Shown: positions 24,942 through 33,996 of the stretch, piece after piece
Layout of the letters: every line of letters begins with the position of its first letter
Position numbering within the stretch: position 1 is the first letter of the stretch
DNA from: CAZDKK01 sp964603725
GTDB taxonomy: Bacteria > Eisenbacteria > RBG-16-71-46 > CAIMUX01 > WJJG01
Reading direction: 5' to 3'
DNA length: 64,000 nucleotides
NCBI GenBank assembly: GCA_964603725.1
Contig: CAZRWW010000005.1
Coordinates: 1 to 64,000, forward strand
Program-made: the position numbers and the translations under genes
Notes under the pieces: generated by a model
What the model saw: the letters and a program-made list of their open reading frames with translations, nothing else
The model's database searches: none
Told to the model about the DNA's origin: nothing

Positions 24942-25350
24942 GGGGTTTCGGGCGGCCGGACTGGCGCATGGGATCTTTGACAAGGATGCCAGCGGGGCCA
25001 GGGTGTGTCGCGGAAGCCACCAGGTCTCCCAGTTACATAGCTCGTTGTAACGCAATAGGTTGACCCGCCTTCCTGGCCAGAGGACTCATGGCGATGTCAG
25101 AAGCGGCGGACACTACTTGGCCGTAAGGCATGGCGTCCCGAAGATCAAGGCGTCCATAGGCGCCTCGCCACTCAATAGTTCTACCAGGAGCTACCGCCGC
25201 GACCCCACAGAGCACCTCCCCGGTGGCATGTCTGGTGCGGCCATGCCGGCAGCAGGCTGACGTTGTGCCGGCACAGATGGCGGCAACTTACTTGTTGACA
25301 GCACGTTGCAGTCTCGGTCGCCGATCCTGGTAGCTCGGGGGGTTGGCCCG
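24942..25350. other. Non-coding stretch with two inverted repeats
   Basis: No convincing gene. It is lower in GC than its surroundings. GTTACA-8-TGTAAC is at 25032-25051. A larger imperfect inverted repeat at 25240-25281 pairs GCCAT+GCCGGCA with TGCCGGC+ATGGC. They may be scars of a lost mobile element, but no target duplication or transposase was found. Confidence 0.4.
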
Positions 25351-25856
25351 GTGGAAGGCCTGGAGGGAGAGCTTAATGAGATGGCTGGCCCACCGGCAAC
25401 AACGACCGCGTGACCGTGCAGAGCAATCTGGCCAGGAGTGGGCAATACGCGGTCAAGGTCGATCGCGTGGTGGAGGAGTACTACGGTCTCGATGGCGGCT
25501 TCCGGCTCCTCTCCTGTGACGCCGCCGATCAGGTCATCTCCTTCAGCATCGACGCGCTCCTTGAGAATCCGACCTCGGCGCAATACTCCCACTGGACCGT
25601 ACTCGGAGCTTATCTCCTGGACGTCTTCGTTCACGTCAATACCAACTGGGATGGTGAGATTCACTCCAGCACTTTCACCGGCTCCAGCACCGTGCTCGAC
25701 TTCTTCGGATTCTATGGACAATGGGACTATACGGACGACATCGGCTACTTCGACGACTTCTCGATGAAGACGGACATCCCGGAGCCCTCCGTCCTGAGTC
25801 TGATGGGCCTCGGCTTGGGAGCGCTGGCGTTCGCCTGGCGGCGCCGGCGGCATTGA
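25351..25856 (+). pseudogene. PEP-CTERM protein remnant (N-terminus lost, frameshifted)
   Basis: The C-terminus is a complete PEP-CTERM sorting signal (IPEPSVLSLMG, a hydrophobic helix, then RRRRH), the tag recognised by exosortases. Upstream, LDFFGFYGQWDYTDDIGY and SGQYAVKVDR are typical of PEP-CTERM lectin-like domains. Read back from 25410 the frame reaches DGWPTGNND and then a stop at 25377-25379. A neighbouring frame reads VEGLEGELN just before it, as if an indel broke a GLEGELN.QDGW-type sequence. No signal peptide can be found. No exosortase gene is present in the window. Confidence 0.55.
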
Positions 25857-26012
25857 GCCGTCAGGCCGGCCCGCGGCTTCACCACTCCGTCAACGCCGGC
25901 GCGGCGCGGCCGGCCAGCCCCGCCCCCCAGACCGCCAGGCGCCCTGCCGGCGCCATTCGTATCCCCTTCCAGCCTCAGGCTCGCCGTTCGCGCGGCCGCC
26001 CCCACTCTCGGG

Positions 26013-26018
26013 TAGAAT
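26013..26018 (+). promoter_or_regulatory. TAGAAT -10-like box 4 nt before the TPR-CHAT start
   Basis: TAGAAT ends 4 nt before the ATG at 26023. No Shine-Dalgarno is present, so a leaderless transcript is likely if the box is used. No clear -35 was found. Confidence 0.35.
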
Positions 26019-26022
26019 AGTC

Positions 26023-29000
26023 ATGCCGCGGGGGGTGGCGTCCGCGTCCCCGAGGCAAAGCGCCCGAGGAGGTCCGGCAGCCGTGATCGCTCTCTTCGTG
26101 AGCTTGCTCTGCGCCCTCGGCTCAGCGCCGGGGGCGGCGGAAACCGTTCTGCCGTCCCGCGGGTTGCCCGCGTTGCGCGAGCAGATCGCGAATCGGGATT
26201 GGGCGGCGGCGGAGAGCCTGGCGGTTCGGCTACTGGACGAGCTGGGAAGCGGCCGGGCAGCGTCTGCGGCCGACTCGCTCGACCTGGCCGAAGTGCTGGA
26301 CGCCCTCGTACAGGCCCGCGCCGCGCTGGGGCGCGGTTCGAGCCCCGAAACGGTGAAGCTCGCCCGCCGGGCGCTCGGGATTCGCGAGCGCGCTCTGGGT
26401 CCTGATCACCCGGACGTCGGCGTCGCCCTGCGCGGGCTTGCACGGATCCTCTATGAGTCGGGCGATCTGGCCGCCGCCCTGCCCCTGGCGGAGCGGGCGC
26501 TGCGCCTGCACGAGGCCACCCTGGACTCCACAGACCTGAGGCTCGCCGCTACGCTCGAGAATCGTGCGTTTCTCCACGGGGCGGGCGGCGAGCTGGAAGC
26601 TGCGCTCGCGCTCTTCCAGCGCGCCCTGGCCATCAGGAGGGAGGTCCTCGGGCCGGACGATCTGACGGTGGCGGCGGTCGCGCATCGGACCGGCTTCACG
26701 ATGAGCGCCCTCGGCGAGTTCGCCCCCGCGATGCAGCTCATGGAAGAGGCCCTGCGAGTTCGCCAGGCGGCGCTGCCCGCCGACGATCCCGAGCTGGCAA
26801 CCAGCTACAATGATCTCGCGATTCCCCACTACTACCTGGGGAACTACGCCCGGGCCGAAAGCCTCCTCGTCCAGGCCATCTCGATTCGCGAGCGCCAACT
26901 CGGCCCCGAGCATCCCGCGCTCGCCAAGAGCATCGACCTGCTCGGCATCGTGCAGTTGGACACCGGCCGCATCGAGGAGGCTCAGCAGAGCTGGACGCGC
27001 GCTCTGCGCATCCGCGAGAAGGCCCAGGGTCCGGACCATCGCAGCGTGGCAGGCGTGCTCGTCAATCTGATGCTCGCGGCGCAGGCGCTGGGGGCCTACG
27101 AAGACGCTGCCGCCCTGTGCGAGCGGGCCCTCGACATCTATGAGCGGACCCTTGGGTCGGATCACCCGCTCGTCGGCGTGACCTTGAATAATCTGGGCAG
27201 CGTCTACCGCGACCTGGGCGATCATGCCCGCGCCCGCCGGCGATTCGAGCAGAGCCTGAGCATCCAGACAAAGGCCCTTGGTCCCGAGCACCCTGAGCTG
27301 GCCCATGTCCTCTGGAACCTGGGCTCGCTGCTGGTTGCCGATGGCGACTTGGCGGCGGCGCGGCCGTTGCTCGAGCGGTCACTGGCGATTCGCCTCACGG
27401 CGCTCGGTCCCGATCATCCGGAGATCGCCACCAACCTCGAGGGACTGGCTCAGCTTGCCCGGCGGGAAGGGCGGAGCACTGAGGCGCGGACGAACTACGA
27501 GCAAGCCCTGGCGATCGCGAACCGGCATCCAGGCTCGGAGGCTGTGGCGGCCGGGTGCCTGGCCGGGTTGGCGGATCTGGCGGCGGACCAAGGCGATCTC
27601 GCGCAGGCCGAGAGCCTCTACTCGGCCGCCCTCACGATTCGGCGTGAGCGGCTCGGTGAGGAGCATCCGCTTTTGGCCGAGACGATGGAATCGCTGGGCT
27701 GGGTCGCCGCCGCACGCGGGCGCACCCACGATGCGCTCGACCTGGCGCTGGGCGCCGAGCGGATTGCTCGCGATCACCTGCGGATGATGCTGCGCACCGC
27801 GCCCGAGCAGATCGCCTTACGGCTCGCGGCCAACCGGACGCGCGGATTGGATCTCGCTCTGACGCTTCTCAAGGATGGGAGCGATGACCGCGCCCGACAG
27901 GTCTGGGACGAGCTGGTTCGCTCCCGCGCGATCGTCCTCGACGGAGTGGCGGAGCGGCGCCGCGACTTGAGCACCGCCGCCCGCCTCGCGGCGGGGGGAA
28001 CCACGGATTCGCTCTGGTCGGCATGGGTGGCCGCGCGCCGGCGTCTGGGCCACCTGATGATGCAGGGGGAAGGCAGCGCGCAGAGTGACTTCCCGCTCCG
28101 GCTCGAGGAATCCCGCCGGCGTGTCGAGCACCTGGAGCGGGTCCTGGCGACGGCGAGCGCGGAACTGAGCGGCGATTTCCCAGCCTCGCCGGTCACCCTC
28201 GACGAGGTGATCGACGCGTTGCCCCCCGGTGCGTCATTGGTCTCCTATGTCCGGGCGGAGCCAGCGTCGCCCGTGCCTGCGAATGACACCTGGCGGGCGC
28301 CAGCGGCATTCTACGCAGCGTTCTTGCTGCGAGCGGGAGTGGCCAGTGGGACGACGCTGGAGATCAGCTTCGTGCCGCTGGGAGATGCGGCGCGCATCGA
28401 TCAGCTCGTCGAGCGCTGGCGGGACGAGGTGCGCTTCGGCTTCACCATCCCCGGTCGTCCGGCGGCCTTAGCGCAGGGCGAATACGAGCGGGTGGCTCTG
28501 GAGCTGCGGCAGGCGATCTGGGACCCGCTGGCGACCCATCTCGCGGGGGCGAGCCGCATCTTCATCGTCCCCGACGGGTCGCTCCACATGGTGAGCATGG
28601 CCGCGCTTCCCGCGGAAGGTGGTGGATACCTGATCGAACTGGATCCGCTCCTCCATCACGCGGGCACGGAGCGCGACCTCGTCGTCCGCGAGTGCGCCGA
28701 GGACACCCGGGAGGACATCGGCGAGCCGATCCTCGCTCTCGGCGATCCCGACTTCGATGCCCCTTCCGCGGACATTGCCGCCGCGCTCGCCGCGGGACAT
28801 GACACCGCCGCTCGCGACCCTGAGTCGGGCGCGCTCCCCGTCCCGCGGGGCCAACCGGCTGCCCGCGGGTCCTTCCGCGATGCTCGCTTTCAGCGTCTGC
28901 CGGGCTCGGCGCGGGAGGTCGAGGAAATCGCGCGCATCTCCCCGCTGGCGGTTCGGCGCTTGACCGGCGCTGCGGCGAGCGAGGCCGCGTTCAAGAGCCT

Positions 29001-29628
29001 CGCGCCGGGCCGGCGCATCCTCCATCTCGCCACACACGGGTTCTTCCACGGTGAGGCCGGCGTGGCCGGCGAGCAGGTGGCCGGGGGCAGTGAGGCGCGC
29101 GGCATCGCGGCGCTCGTGCAGCGACCGGTCCATGCGGGGCAGGCCGCGACTGGCGAAAGCGCGCCGGCCCCCGCGGCCGGTCAGCCGCTCGAGAACCCGC
29201 TGCTGCTGTCGGGTCTGGCACTCGCGGGCGCGAACTTGCGCGACGCCACGGGCCCGGACGAGGAGGACGGAATCCTCACCGCGGAGGAGATCGGGGCCCT
29301 GCACCTGTACGGCACCGACTGGGCGGTGCTCTCGGCCTGTGACTCGGGCATCGGCGTGCTCCACGCCGCCGAGGGCGCCCTGGGTCTCGAGCGGGCGTTT
29401 CGCACCGCCGGTGCCCGCACGGTGGTGATGAGCCTGTGGGCGGTGGAGGATTCGAGTGCCGTCCGGTGGATGGCCGCGCTCTACGAAGCGCGCCTGCAAG
29501 GGCGTCTCGATGCCGCAGCGTGCATGCGCGCGGCAGCCCTGCGCCTGCTGGCCGTGGAGCGGGCCGCGAGCGGAACGGCGCATCCATATCGCTGGGGCGC
29601 GTTCGTCGCCCTTGGGGACTGGCGGTAG
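26023..29628 (+). CDS. Exported TPR-CHAT (caspase-like) protease
   Basis: 1201 residues. The signal peptide is VIALFVSLLCALGSAPGAAE. About 10 TPR units of 42 residues follow (about 90-560), of the kinesin-light-chain-like type with the recurring RALxIRExxLGPDHPxVA motif. A helical linker comes next, then a C-terminal CHAT domain (about 830-1200) with both catalytic residues: His in ILHLATHGFFHG and Cys in VLSACDSGIG. The terminal SLWAVEDSSAVRWM and PYRWGAFVALGDW are typical of CHAT proteins. CHAT proteases cleave target proteins after activation, TPRs usually binding the trigger. Export to the periplasm differs from the cytoplasmic TPR-CHAT proteins of CRISPR type III-E. It converges, 8 bp apart, with a kinase gene. 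Confidence 0.92.
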   Translation: MPRGVASASPRQSARGGPAAVIALFVSLLCALGSAPGAAETVLPSRGLPALREQIANRDWAAAESLAVRLLDELGSGRAASAADSLDLAEVLDALVQARAALGRGSSPETVKLARRALGIRERALGPDHPDVGVALRGLARILYESGDLAAALPLAERALRLHEATLDSTDLRLAATLENRAFLHGAGGELEAALALFQRALAIRREVLGPDDLTVAAVAHRTGFTMSALGEFAPAMQLMEEALRVRQAALPADDPELATSYNDLAIPHYYLGNYARAESLLVQAISIRERQLGPEHPALAKSIDLLGIVQLDTGRIEEAQQSWTRALRIREKAQGPDHRSVAGVLVNLMLAAQALGAYEDAAALCERALDIYERTLGSDHPLVGVTLNNLGSVYRDLGDHARARRRFEQSLSIQTKALGPEHPELAHVLWNLGSLLVADGDLAAARPLLERSLAIRLTALGPDHPEIATNLEGLAQLARREGRSTEARTNYEQALAIANRHPGSEAVAAGCLAGLADLAADQGDLAQAESLYSAALTIRRERLGEEHPLLAETMESLGWVAAARGRTHDALDLALGAERIARDHLRMMLRTAPEQIALRLAANRTRGLDLALTLLKDGSDDRARQVWDELVRSRAIVLDGVAERRRDLSTAARLAAGGTTDSLWSAWVAARRRLGHLMMQGEGSAQSDFPLRLEESRRRVEHLERVLATASAELSGDFPASPVTLDEVIDALPPGASLVSYVRAEPASPVPANDTWRAPAAFYAAFLLRAGVASGTTLEISFVPLGDAARIDQLVERWRDEVRFGFTIPGRPAALAQGEYERVALELRQAIWDPLATHLAGASRIFIVPDGSLHMVSMAALPAEGGGYLIELDPLLHHAGTERDLVVRECAEDTREDIGEPILALGDPDFDAPSADIAAALAAGHDTAARDPESGALPVPRGQPAARGSFRDARFQRLPGSAREVEEIARISPLAVRRLTGAAASEAAFKSLAPGRRILHLATHGFFHGEAGVAGEQVAGGSEARGIAALVQRPVHAGQAATGESAPAPAAGQPLENPLLLSGLALAGANLRDATGPDEEDGILTAEEIGALHLYGTDWAVLSACDSGIGVLHAAEGALGLERAFRTAGARTVVMSLWAVEDSSAVRWMAALYEARLQGRLDAAACMRAAALRLLAVERAASGTAHPYRWGAFVALGDWR

Positions 29629-29636
29629 AGCGACCC

Positions 29637-31526
29637 CTACGACCCCGTGTTGTACAGCACGATGTGACGCATCCAGAGGCCACCTGGGTGCGCGGACTGC
29701 TCGGCGAGCGAGCGCGCTAGCCCCGCGAGGCGCGACGACGATTCCGCCTCCATGGCGCCGCTGACCGGCACCGTGCCGCTGATGCCCCGCGTTCCCTGCC
29801 GCTCTGCTGGATCGGCGGCGGCCGTGCGCCCGGGTTCCGCTTCCACGGGCGGGAGCGTGGCGAGCCACTCGCCCAGTCGCGACAGGGGTTCTCGCGCCGC
29901 TACGACCAGGAAGCCCTCAGGCCCCGGTCCGCCGCCCATTTCCCAGTCGAGCAGAGTTCCCTGACGAGATCCGGGCAGCCGGTGCCATGCGCCGGGACCG
30001 AGCGGGTTGGTCAGCTCCAGGCCCTCCAGTGGAAAGAGCGCGACGACGTTTCCCTGGGCATCTTCGTTCAGCACATACACGTGGACCGATTGAGAGACGC
30101 TGAGCTCAAGGTAGAGTGCATCGCCTGGACGGACCAGCGCGCCCGCGGCGAGCACTTCCTTGGCGCCGCCCCGCGAGCGGCAGAGCGCCGCTTCAACGGT
30201 GGCAGCGGTCAGCATGGCGCGAAGTCCAGCAGTCTGGCTCTCGCCGGGGGTCACGGGGAGCTGCCCATCGCCGCGCATCGCCGCGCCCGGGATGGCGCCC
30301 TGGGCAGACGGTGGAACATACCCCGGCCCGCCGGCATGGTCGCGACCTCGCGACCACTGCAACACCACCACGGCGGCGGCCACGACGAGCAGACCCAGTG
30401 CCGCAGCCAGCCAGCCAGCGGGCACCCCGCGCAGGCTGGGGCGCGAGGTCCCCGGGGGGCGCCGCAGCACGCGAGCAAGACGGGCGGCCTGGTCCCCGGC
30501 GCCCACCGTGGGCGCGAGGAATCTGATCAGCGCGGCCTCCATCTCGCCGGCCGAGCGGAAGCGCTCGGCGGGCTGGCTCGCGGTCGCGCGCTCGATCAAC
30601 GCCACAAACAGCGCGGGCAGATCCGGACGCACGTCCCGCAAGGGGACGCGCTCGCCGCGCCGGTGCATGGCCTCCAGCTCAGCGCCATCTTTCGCCGGCA
30701 GCGGGTAACGGCCCGACACAAGTCGATAGAGCAGGACTCCCAGCGCGTAGATGTCGCTCGCCAGCGTGGGCGCCTCGCCGTGGAAGACCTCCGGAGCCAG
30801 GATCAACGGCGTGCCGATCATGGATCCCGCTGCGGCACCGTGACCGAGACGCTCGCTGCCGGCACCGAAGTCCATCAGCAGGATGCGCCCCCGATCGTCG
30901 CGCATGACGTTGGTGGTTTTCACATCGCCGTGGACGAGGCCGGCCGCATGCACTGCCGCCAGGGCCTGGCAAAGCGCGATGCCCACGAGCGCCGCCTCTT
31001 CTGCTCCCAGCGGTCCTGAAGCTCTGAGCCGCTCTTCGAGCGTCTCGCCCCTGACCAGATCGGTCCAGAAACCAGCCCTCGTTCCGTGCTGCGCCACGCC
31101 GTGGATCACGAGCACATTGGGATGTCGAACTCGGGCCATACGGCGCGCTTCTTCGAGGAACCGCTGGGTGTTCAAGTGGCGGGTGGCGAGGTCTTCATGC
31201 AGGAGCTTGAGGGCCACGTCGCGCTCGAGGTTCGGGTCGTAGGCGTGCCATACCGACCCATAGCTGCCGGCACCGATCTTGGCCATCACCTGGAGCGGGC
31301 CCCAGGCGAAAAGGAAGGGGCGCGGCGATTCGGCCGCCGGCCAGGGGCCCCCGGCGACATCGAGCGGCGTTCGATGGACCTCGGCGATCTTCTCGATCAG
31401 CCGCAGGCCGGCCAGCTCGGGTGCGAGCCGGGGATGATCCTGGGTCTCCAGGTCCCAGTCGATCGGGGTCCGCTCCGCGATCGACGCGGCGATGCGGTTC
31501 AGGTTGTCGCTCTTCTTAGGGCTCAT
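29637..31526 (-). CDS. Membrane Ser/Thr protein kinase with C-terminal DUF4384-like domain
   Basis: 629 residues. The Hanks-type kinase domain spans about 78-340: glycine loop IGAGSYGSVWHAYD, VAIK-type lysine in DVALKLL, catalytic loop LVHGDVKTTNV (HGD in place of the usual HRD; Asp and Asn kept), DFG in LLMDFGAG, and ILAPEV for the APE motif. A transmembrane helix follows (LAAALGLLVVAAAVVVLQW, about 375-395). The extracytoplasmic domain has SVHVYVLNEDAQGNVVALFP, the DUF4384 pattern often found with kinases and caspase-like proteins. It overlaps the sigma-factor gene by 11 bp, so the two form an operon. Its partner or substrate may be the neighbouring sigma factor or, through the outer domain, the CHAT protease; both are inference. 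Confidence 0.92.
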   Translation of the reverse strand: MSPKKSDNLNRIAASIAERTPIDWDLETQDHPRLAPELAGLRLIEKIAEVHRTPLDVAGGPWPAAESPRPFLFAWGPLQVMAKIGAGSYGSVWHAYDPNLERDVALKLLHEDLATRHLNTQRFLEEARRMARVRHPNVLVIHGVAQHGTRAGFWTDLVRGETLEERLRASGPLGAEEAALVGIALCQALAAVHAAGLVHGDVKTTNVMRDDRGRILLMDFGAGSERLGHGAAAGSMIGTPLILAPEVFHGEAPTLASDIYALGVLLYRLVSGRYPLPAKDGAELEAMHRRGERVPLRDVRPDLPALFVALIERATASQPAERFRSAGEMEAALIRFLAPTVGAGDQAARLARVLRRPPGTSRPSLRGVPAGWLAAALGLLVVAAAVVVLQWSRGRDHAGGPGYVPPSAQGAIPGAAMRGDGQLPVTPGESQTAGLRAMLTAATVEAALCRSRGGAKEVLAAGALVRPGDALYLELSVSQSVHVYVLNEDAQGNVVALFPLEGLELTNPLGPGAWHRLPGSRQGTLLDWEMGGGPGPEGFLVVAAREPLSRLGEWLATLPPVEAEPGRTAAADPAERQGTRGISGTVPVSGAMEAESSSRLAGLARSLAEQSAHPGGLWMRHIVLYNTGS

Positions 31527-32133
31527 GACGGAGCGCTTCCTTGTTCATGGCCTTGGCGAGTCGCACCAGCGCGCGGGAAACGACCATGCGGGCCGCATTG
31601 GCCGACGGCGAACCGAGCAGCTCGGCGATCTCCTGGTTGCTGCAACCCAACTCGATCTTCAGGATCACAGCCCCCTTCTGCTCGTCGGTCAGCTTGTCCA
31701 GCGCTTCCTCGTAGGCCTCCAGGGCTCGTGTGCCGATCGCCCGTTCGAGCGGCGATGGCCCCGGATCCGCCAACTTCTCGGAGCCGAGGGCAGCACCCGC
31801 CGGTCTCCGGGAAGCCGACCGGATCTCATTGCGCATGTTGTTGAGCAGGCTGCGGCGAAGGTAGGCGAGAAACGCCCCCGGCCGGCGCGCCTCGAACCTC
31901 CCCACCTGGTTCAACACCCGCAGGAGCGTAATCTGCACGAGGTCTTCCGTGCCCGCCAGGCCCCGGGCGCTCGAGGGCAGCCGCCCGTGAGCCCAACGCT
32001 GGAGAAGGGGCGCATAGGTCCGCACCAGCCGGCTCAGGGCGTCCGCGTCTCCGCTCCGCACGCGCATCAGGAGTTCCGCCGTGGACTCCAGGGGGGCGGG
32101 TGTGCCCCCTGCGGGAGCGCGGTCATTTCCCAT
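31516..32133 (-). CDS. ECF-like sigma-70 factor upstream of the kinase gene
   Basis: 205 residues. Region 2: ELLMRVRSGDADALSRLVRT, then GLAGTEDLVQITLLRVLNQV (DLVQxxxL core-binding motif). Region 4: LTDEQKGAVILKIELGCSNQ, then EIAELLGSPSANAARMVVSR (helix-turn-helix). The frame runs further upstream, but the ATG at 32133 follows AGGAGGG at 6 nt. This type of sigma factor paired with a Ser/Thr kinase is frequent in planctomycete-like and FCB bacteria, where the kinase may replace an anti-sigma factor. The gene is divergent from the subtilisin gene across about 190 bp, so that promoter region could be its own target. Confidence 0.88.
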   Translation of the reverse strand: MGNDRAPAGGTPAPLESTAELLMRVRSGDADALSRLVRTYAPLLQRWAHGRLPSSARGLAGTEDLVQITLLRVLNQVGRFEARRPGAFLAYLRRSLLNNMRNEIRSASRRPAGAALGSEKLADPGPSPLERAIGTRALEAYEEALDKLTDEQKGAVILKIELGCSNQEIAELLGSPSANAARMVVSRALVRLAKAMNKEALRHEP

Positions 32134-32321
32134 GAGGACCCTCCTGAGCAGCGGGAACGGCCGGCGTGAGTGGCATCGCCGAAATGGTACCTCGCGCCGG
32201 GGCCGCGGGAAAGGGGCTGCGGCGCGCGCTCCCCGTGCGTCGTGCTCCATCCCGGTGTTCTCTTGAGTAGACACCCAGGCGTCCTTACAGGGTTGTGACG
32301 CGGGCCGGAGGAGATCCGCGC

Positions 32322-33947
32322 ATGTTGGGCCGTACAGCACGAAAAGGGCATCCTGACCTGGCGCTCTGTTCCGCCGCCATCATGGCACTGGCAACCCTGG
32401 CACTCGTCATGGCCACCCTGCCCACCGGGGCTCAGGCCCAAGGCGGAACGAGCCCCGCGGACGTCGTCCCCGGTGAAGTTCTGATCCGGTGGACGCCCGA
32501 GGCAGAGGCGGCGCTGCGAGATCATCCTGAGCTAGCGCGCAGCGGACGCAGCGGTCTGGCCGACCTCGATGCCCTGCTGGCGGCGGCCGGCGTCACCAGC
32601 ATCGAGCCGGCGCTGCGTTTCCCGCCCGCTGCGGACAGCGCTGCCGGACGGCGCCTGCGGCGAACCTCCCGGGTTTGCTACGCGGGCGCCGAGCCACCCG
32701 CGGCGATGGCCAGCCAGCTCATGCACTCCGCCCACGTGGAGCTCGCCGAGCCCAACGCCGTGGTTCACGCCGTCCACGTGCCGGACGACACGCTCTTCAG
32801 CAGCCAGTGGGCCCATCGCAACACCGGCCAGGCCGTCTCCTACGGCGGCGCCTATGTCGGCGTCCACGACTGCGACACGGACACCGAACTGGCATGGGAT
32901 GCAACGACGGGCAGCCCCGGCATCCTGCTGGCGATCATCGATTCCGGGATCGACCTTGGTCACCCGGAGTTCGCCGGGCGACTCGTTCCCGGCTACGACT
33001 TCTACAACAACGATCCCGATCCCAGCGATGACCACGGCCACGGCACGTGCTGCGCCGGCATCGCCGCCGCCGCCGGGAACAACAGCGCCGGCGTCGCCGG
33101 CGTCGACTGGCAAGCCCGCATCCTGCCGGTCAAGGTGCTGAGCAGCACGGGTCAGGGCAACGTCGGGGTCCTTGTCGGTGGGATCATGTGGGCTGCGGAC
33201 CAGGGAGCCAGGGTGCTCTCCCTCAGCGTCGGTAGCTATATCCCGGCGACAGTGCTCGAAGATGCGGTTGAGTACGCCTACGAGCAGGGCAGCGCTCTCT
33301 TCTGCGCTGCCGGTAACGACAACGTCTCTCACCTCATGTATCCGGCCGCCTATGCGACTCATACCGTGCCCATCGGTGCGCTCTCGCCGTGCGGGGAACG
33401 CAAGAACCCCTCGTCCTGCGACGGCGAGAATTGGTGGGGGTCGAACTACAGCCTGGATCTGGCCTTCCTGACCCCCGGCGTCCGGATGCACTCGACCGAC
33501 ATCCGGGGCCCCGGGGGGTACGACCCGGGTGACTACACCGCCACCTTCGGCGGCACATCGGGAGCGACGCCGCACGCCGCCGCGATCGGCTCCCTCGTGC
33601 TGAGCTTGAATCCATCGATGTCGCCAGGGGCCCTGAAGTACATCCTCGTCCGCTGCGCCGAGGACATGTACACGACGGGTCTCGATCCCGAGACGGGATA
33701 CGGCCGGCTCAATGCTCACCTGGCCACGTTGAGCGCGTTCGCGTTTCCCATCTACGTCGATGCCTCCCACACGGGCACCGAGGTCGGCACGCTCCACCTG
33801 CCGTACAACACCCTGACCGAGGGCGTGAACCACGTGGAGACCGGTGGGACGATCGTGATCTTTCCCGGCAGTTACCACGAGGCCTTGACCCTCACCCGTG
33901 CCATGAAGGTGATCGGCAAGGACGGAACAGCAACGGTAGGGCCCTGA
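32322..33947 (+). CDS. Secreted subtilisin-family (S8) serine protease
   Basis: 541 residues with a signal peptide (LALVMATLPTGAQAQGG), an inhibitor-like propeptide (about 40-150; VPGEVLIRWTPEAEAAL) and an S8 catalytic domain. All triad residues are seen: Asp in LLAIIDSGIDLGHPEF, His in DDHGHGTCCAGIAA, Ser in FGGTSGATPHAAAIGSL, plus the oxyanion Asn in ALFCAAGNDN. After the protease domain comes a tail of about 70 residues (IYVDASHTGTEVGTLHLPYN, GGTIVIFPGSYHEALTLTRA) resembling the start of a right-handed beta-helix. A related tail ends the C10 protease at 38288. The ATG follows GGAGGAGATCCGCGC. There is no FlgD domain. Confidence 0.92.
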   Translation: MLGRTARKGHPDLALCSAAIMALATLALVMATLPTGAQAQGGTSPADVVPGEVLIRWTPEAEAALRDHPELARSGRSGLADLDALLAAAGVTSIEPALRFPPAADSAAGRRLRRTSRVCYAGAEPPAAMASQLMHSAHVELAEPNAVVHAVHVPDDTLFSSQWAHRNTGQAVSYGGAYVGVHDCDTDTELAWDATTGSPGILLAIIDSGIDLGHPEFAGRLVPGYDFYNNDPDPSDDHGHGTCCAGIAAAAGNNSAGVAGVDWQARILPVKVLSSTGQGNVGVLVGGIMWAADQGARVLSLSVGSYIPATVLEDAVEYAYEQGSALFCAAGNDNVSHLMYPAAYATHTVPIGALSPCGERKNPSSCDGENWWGSNYSLDLAFLTPGVRMHSTDIRGPGGYDPGDYTATFGGTSGATPHAAAIGSLVLSLNPSMSPGALKYILVRCAEDMYTTGLDPETGYGRLNAHLATLSAFAFPIYVDASHTGTEVGTLHLPYNTLTEGVNHVETGGTIVIFPGSYHEALTLTRAMKVIGKDGTATVGP

Positions 33948-33996
33948 AGAGCTGGCCCGATGACCGGCGCCGGTGCCGAAGGAGGAGGAGAGGCAG

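Noticed and set aside
26023..29628. Part of a type III-E CRISPR (Csx29-like TPR-CHAT) system
   Set aside because: The protein is exported, and no Cas7-11, Cas10 or CRISPR array is in the window.
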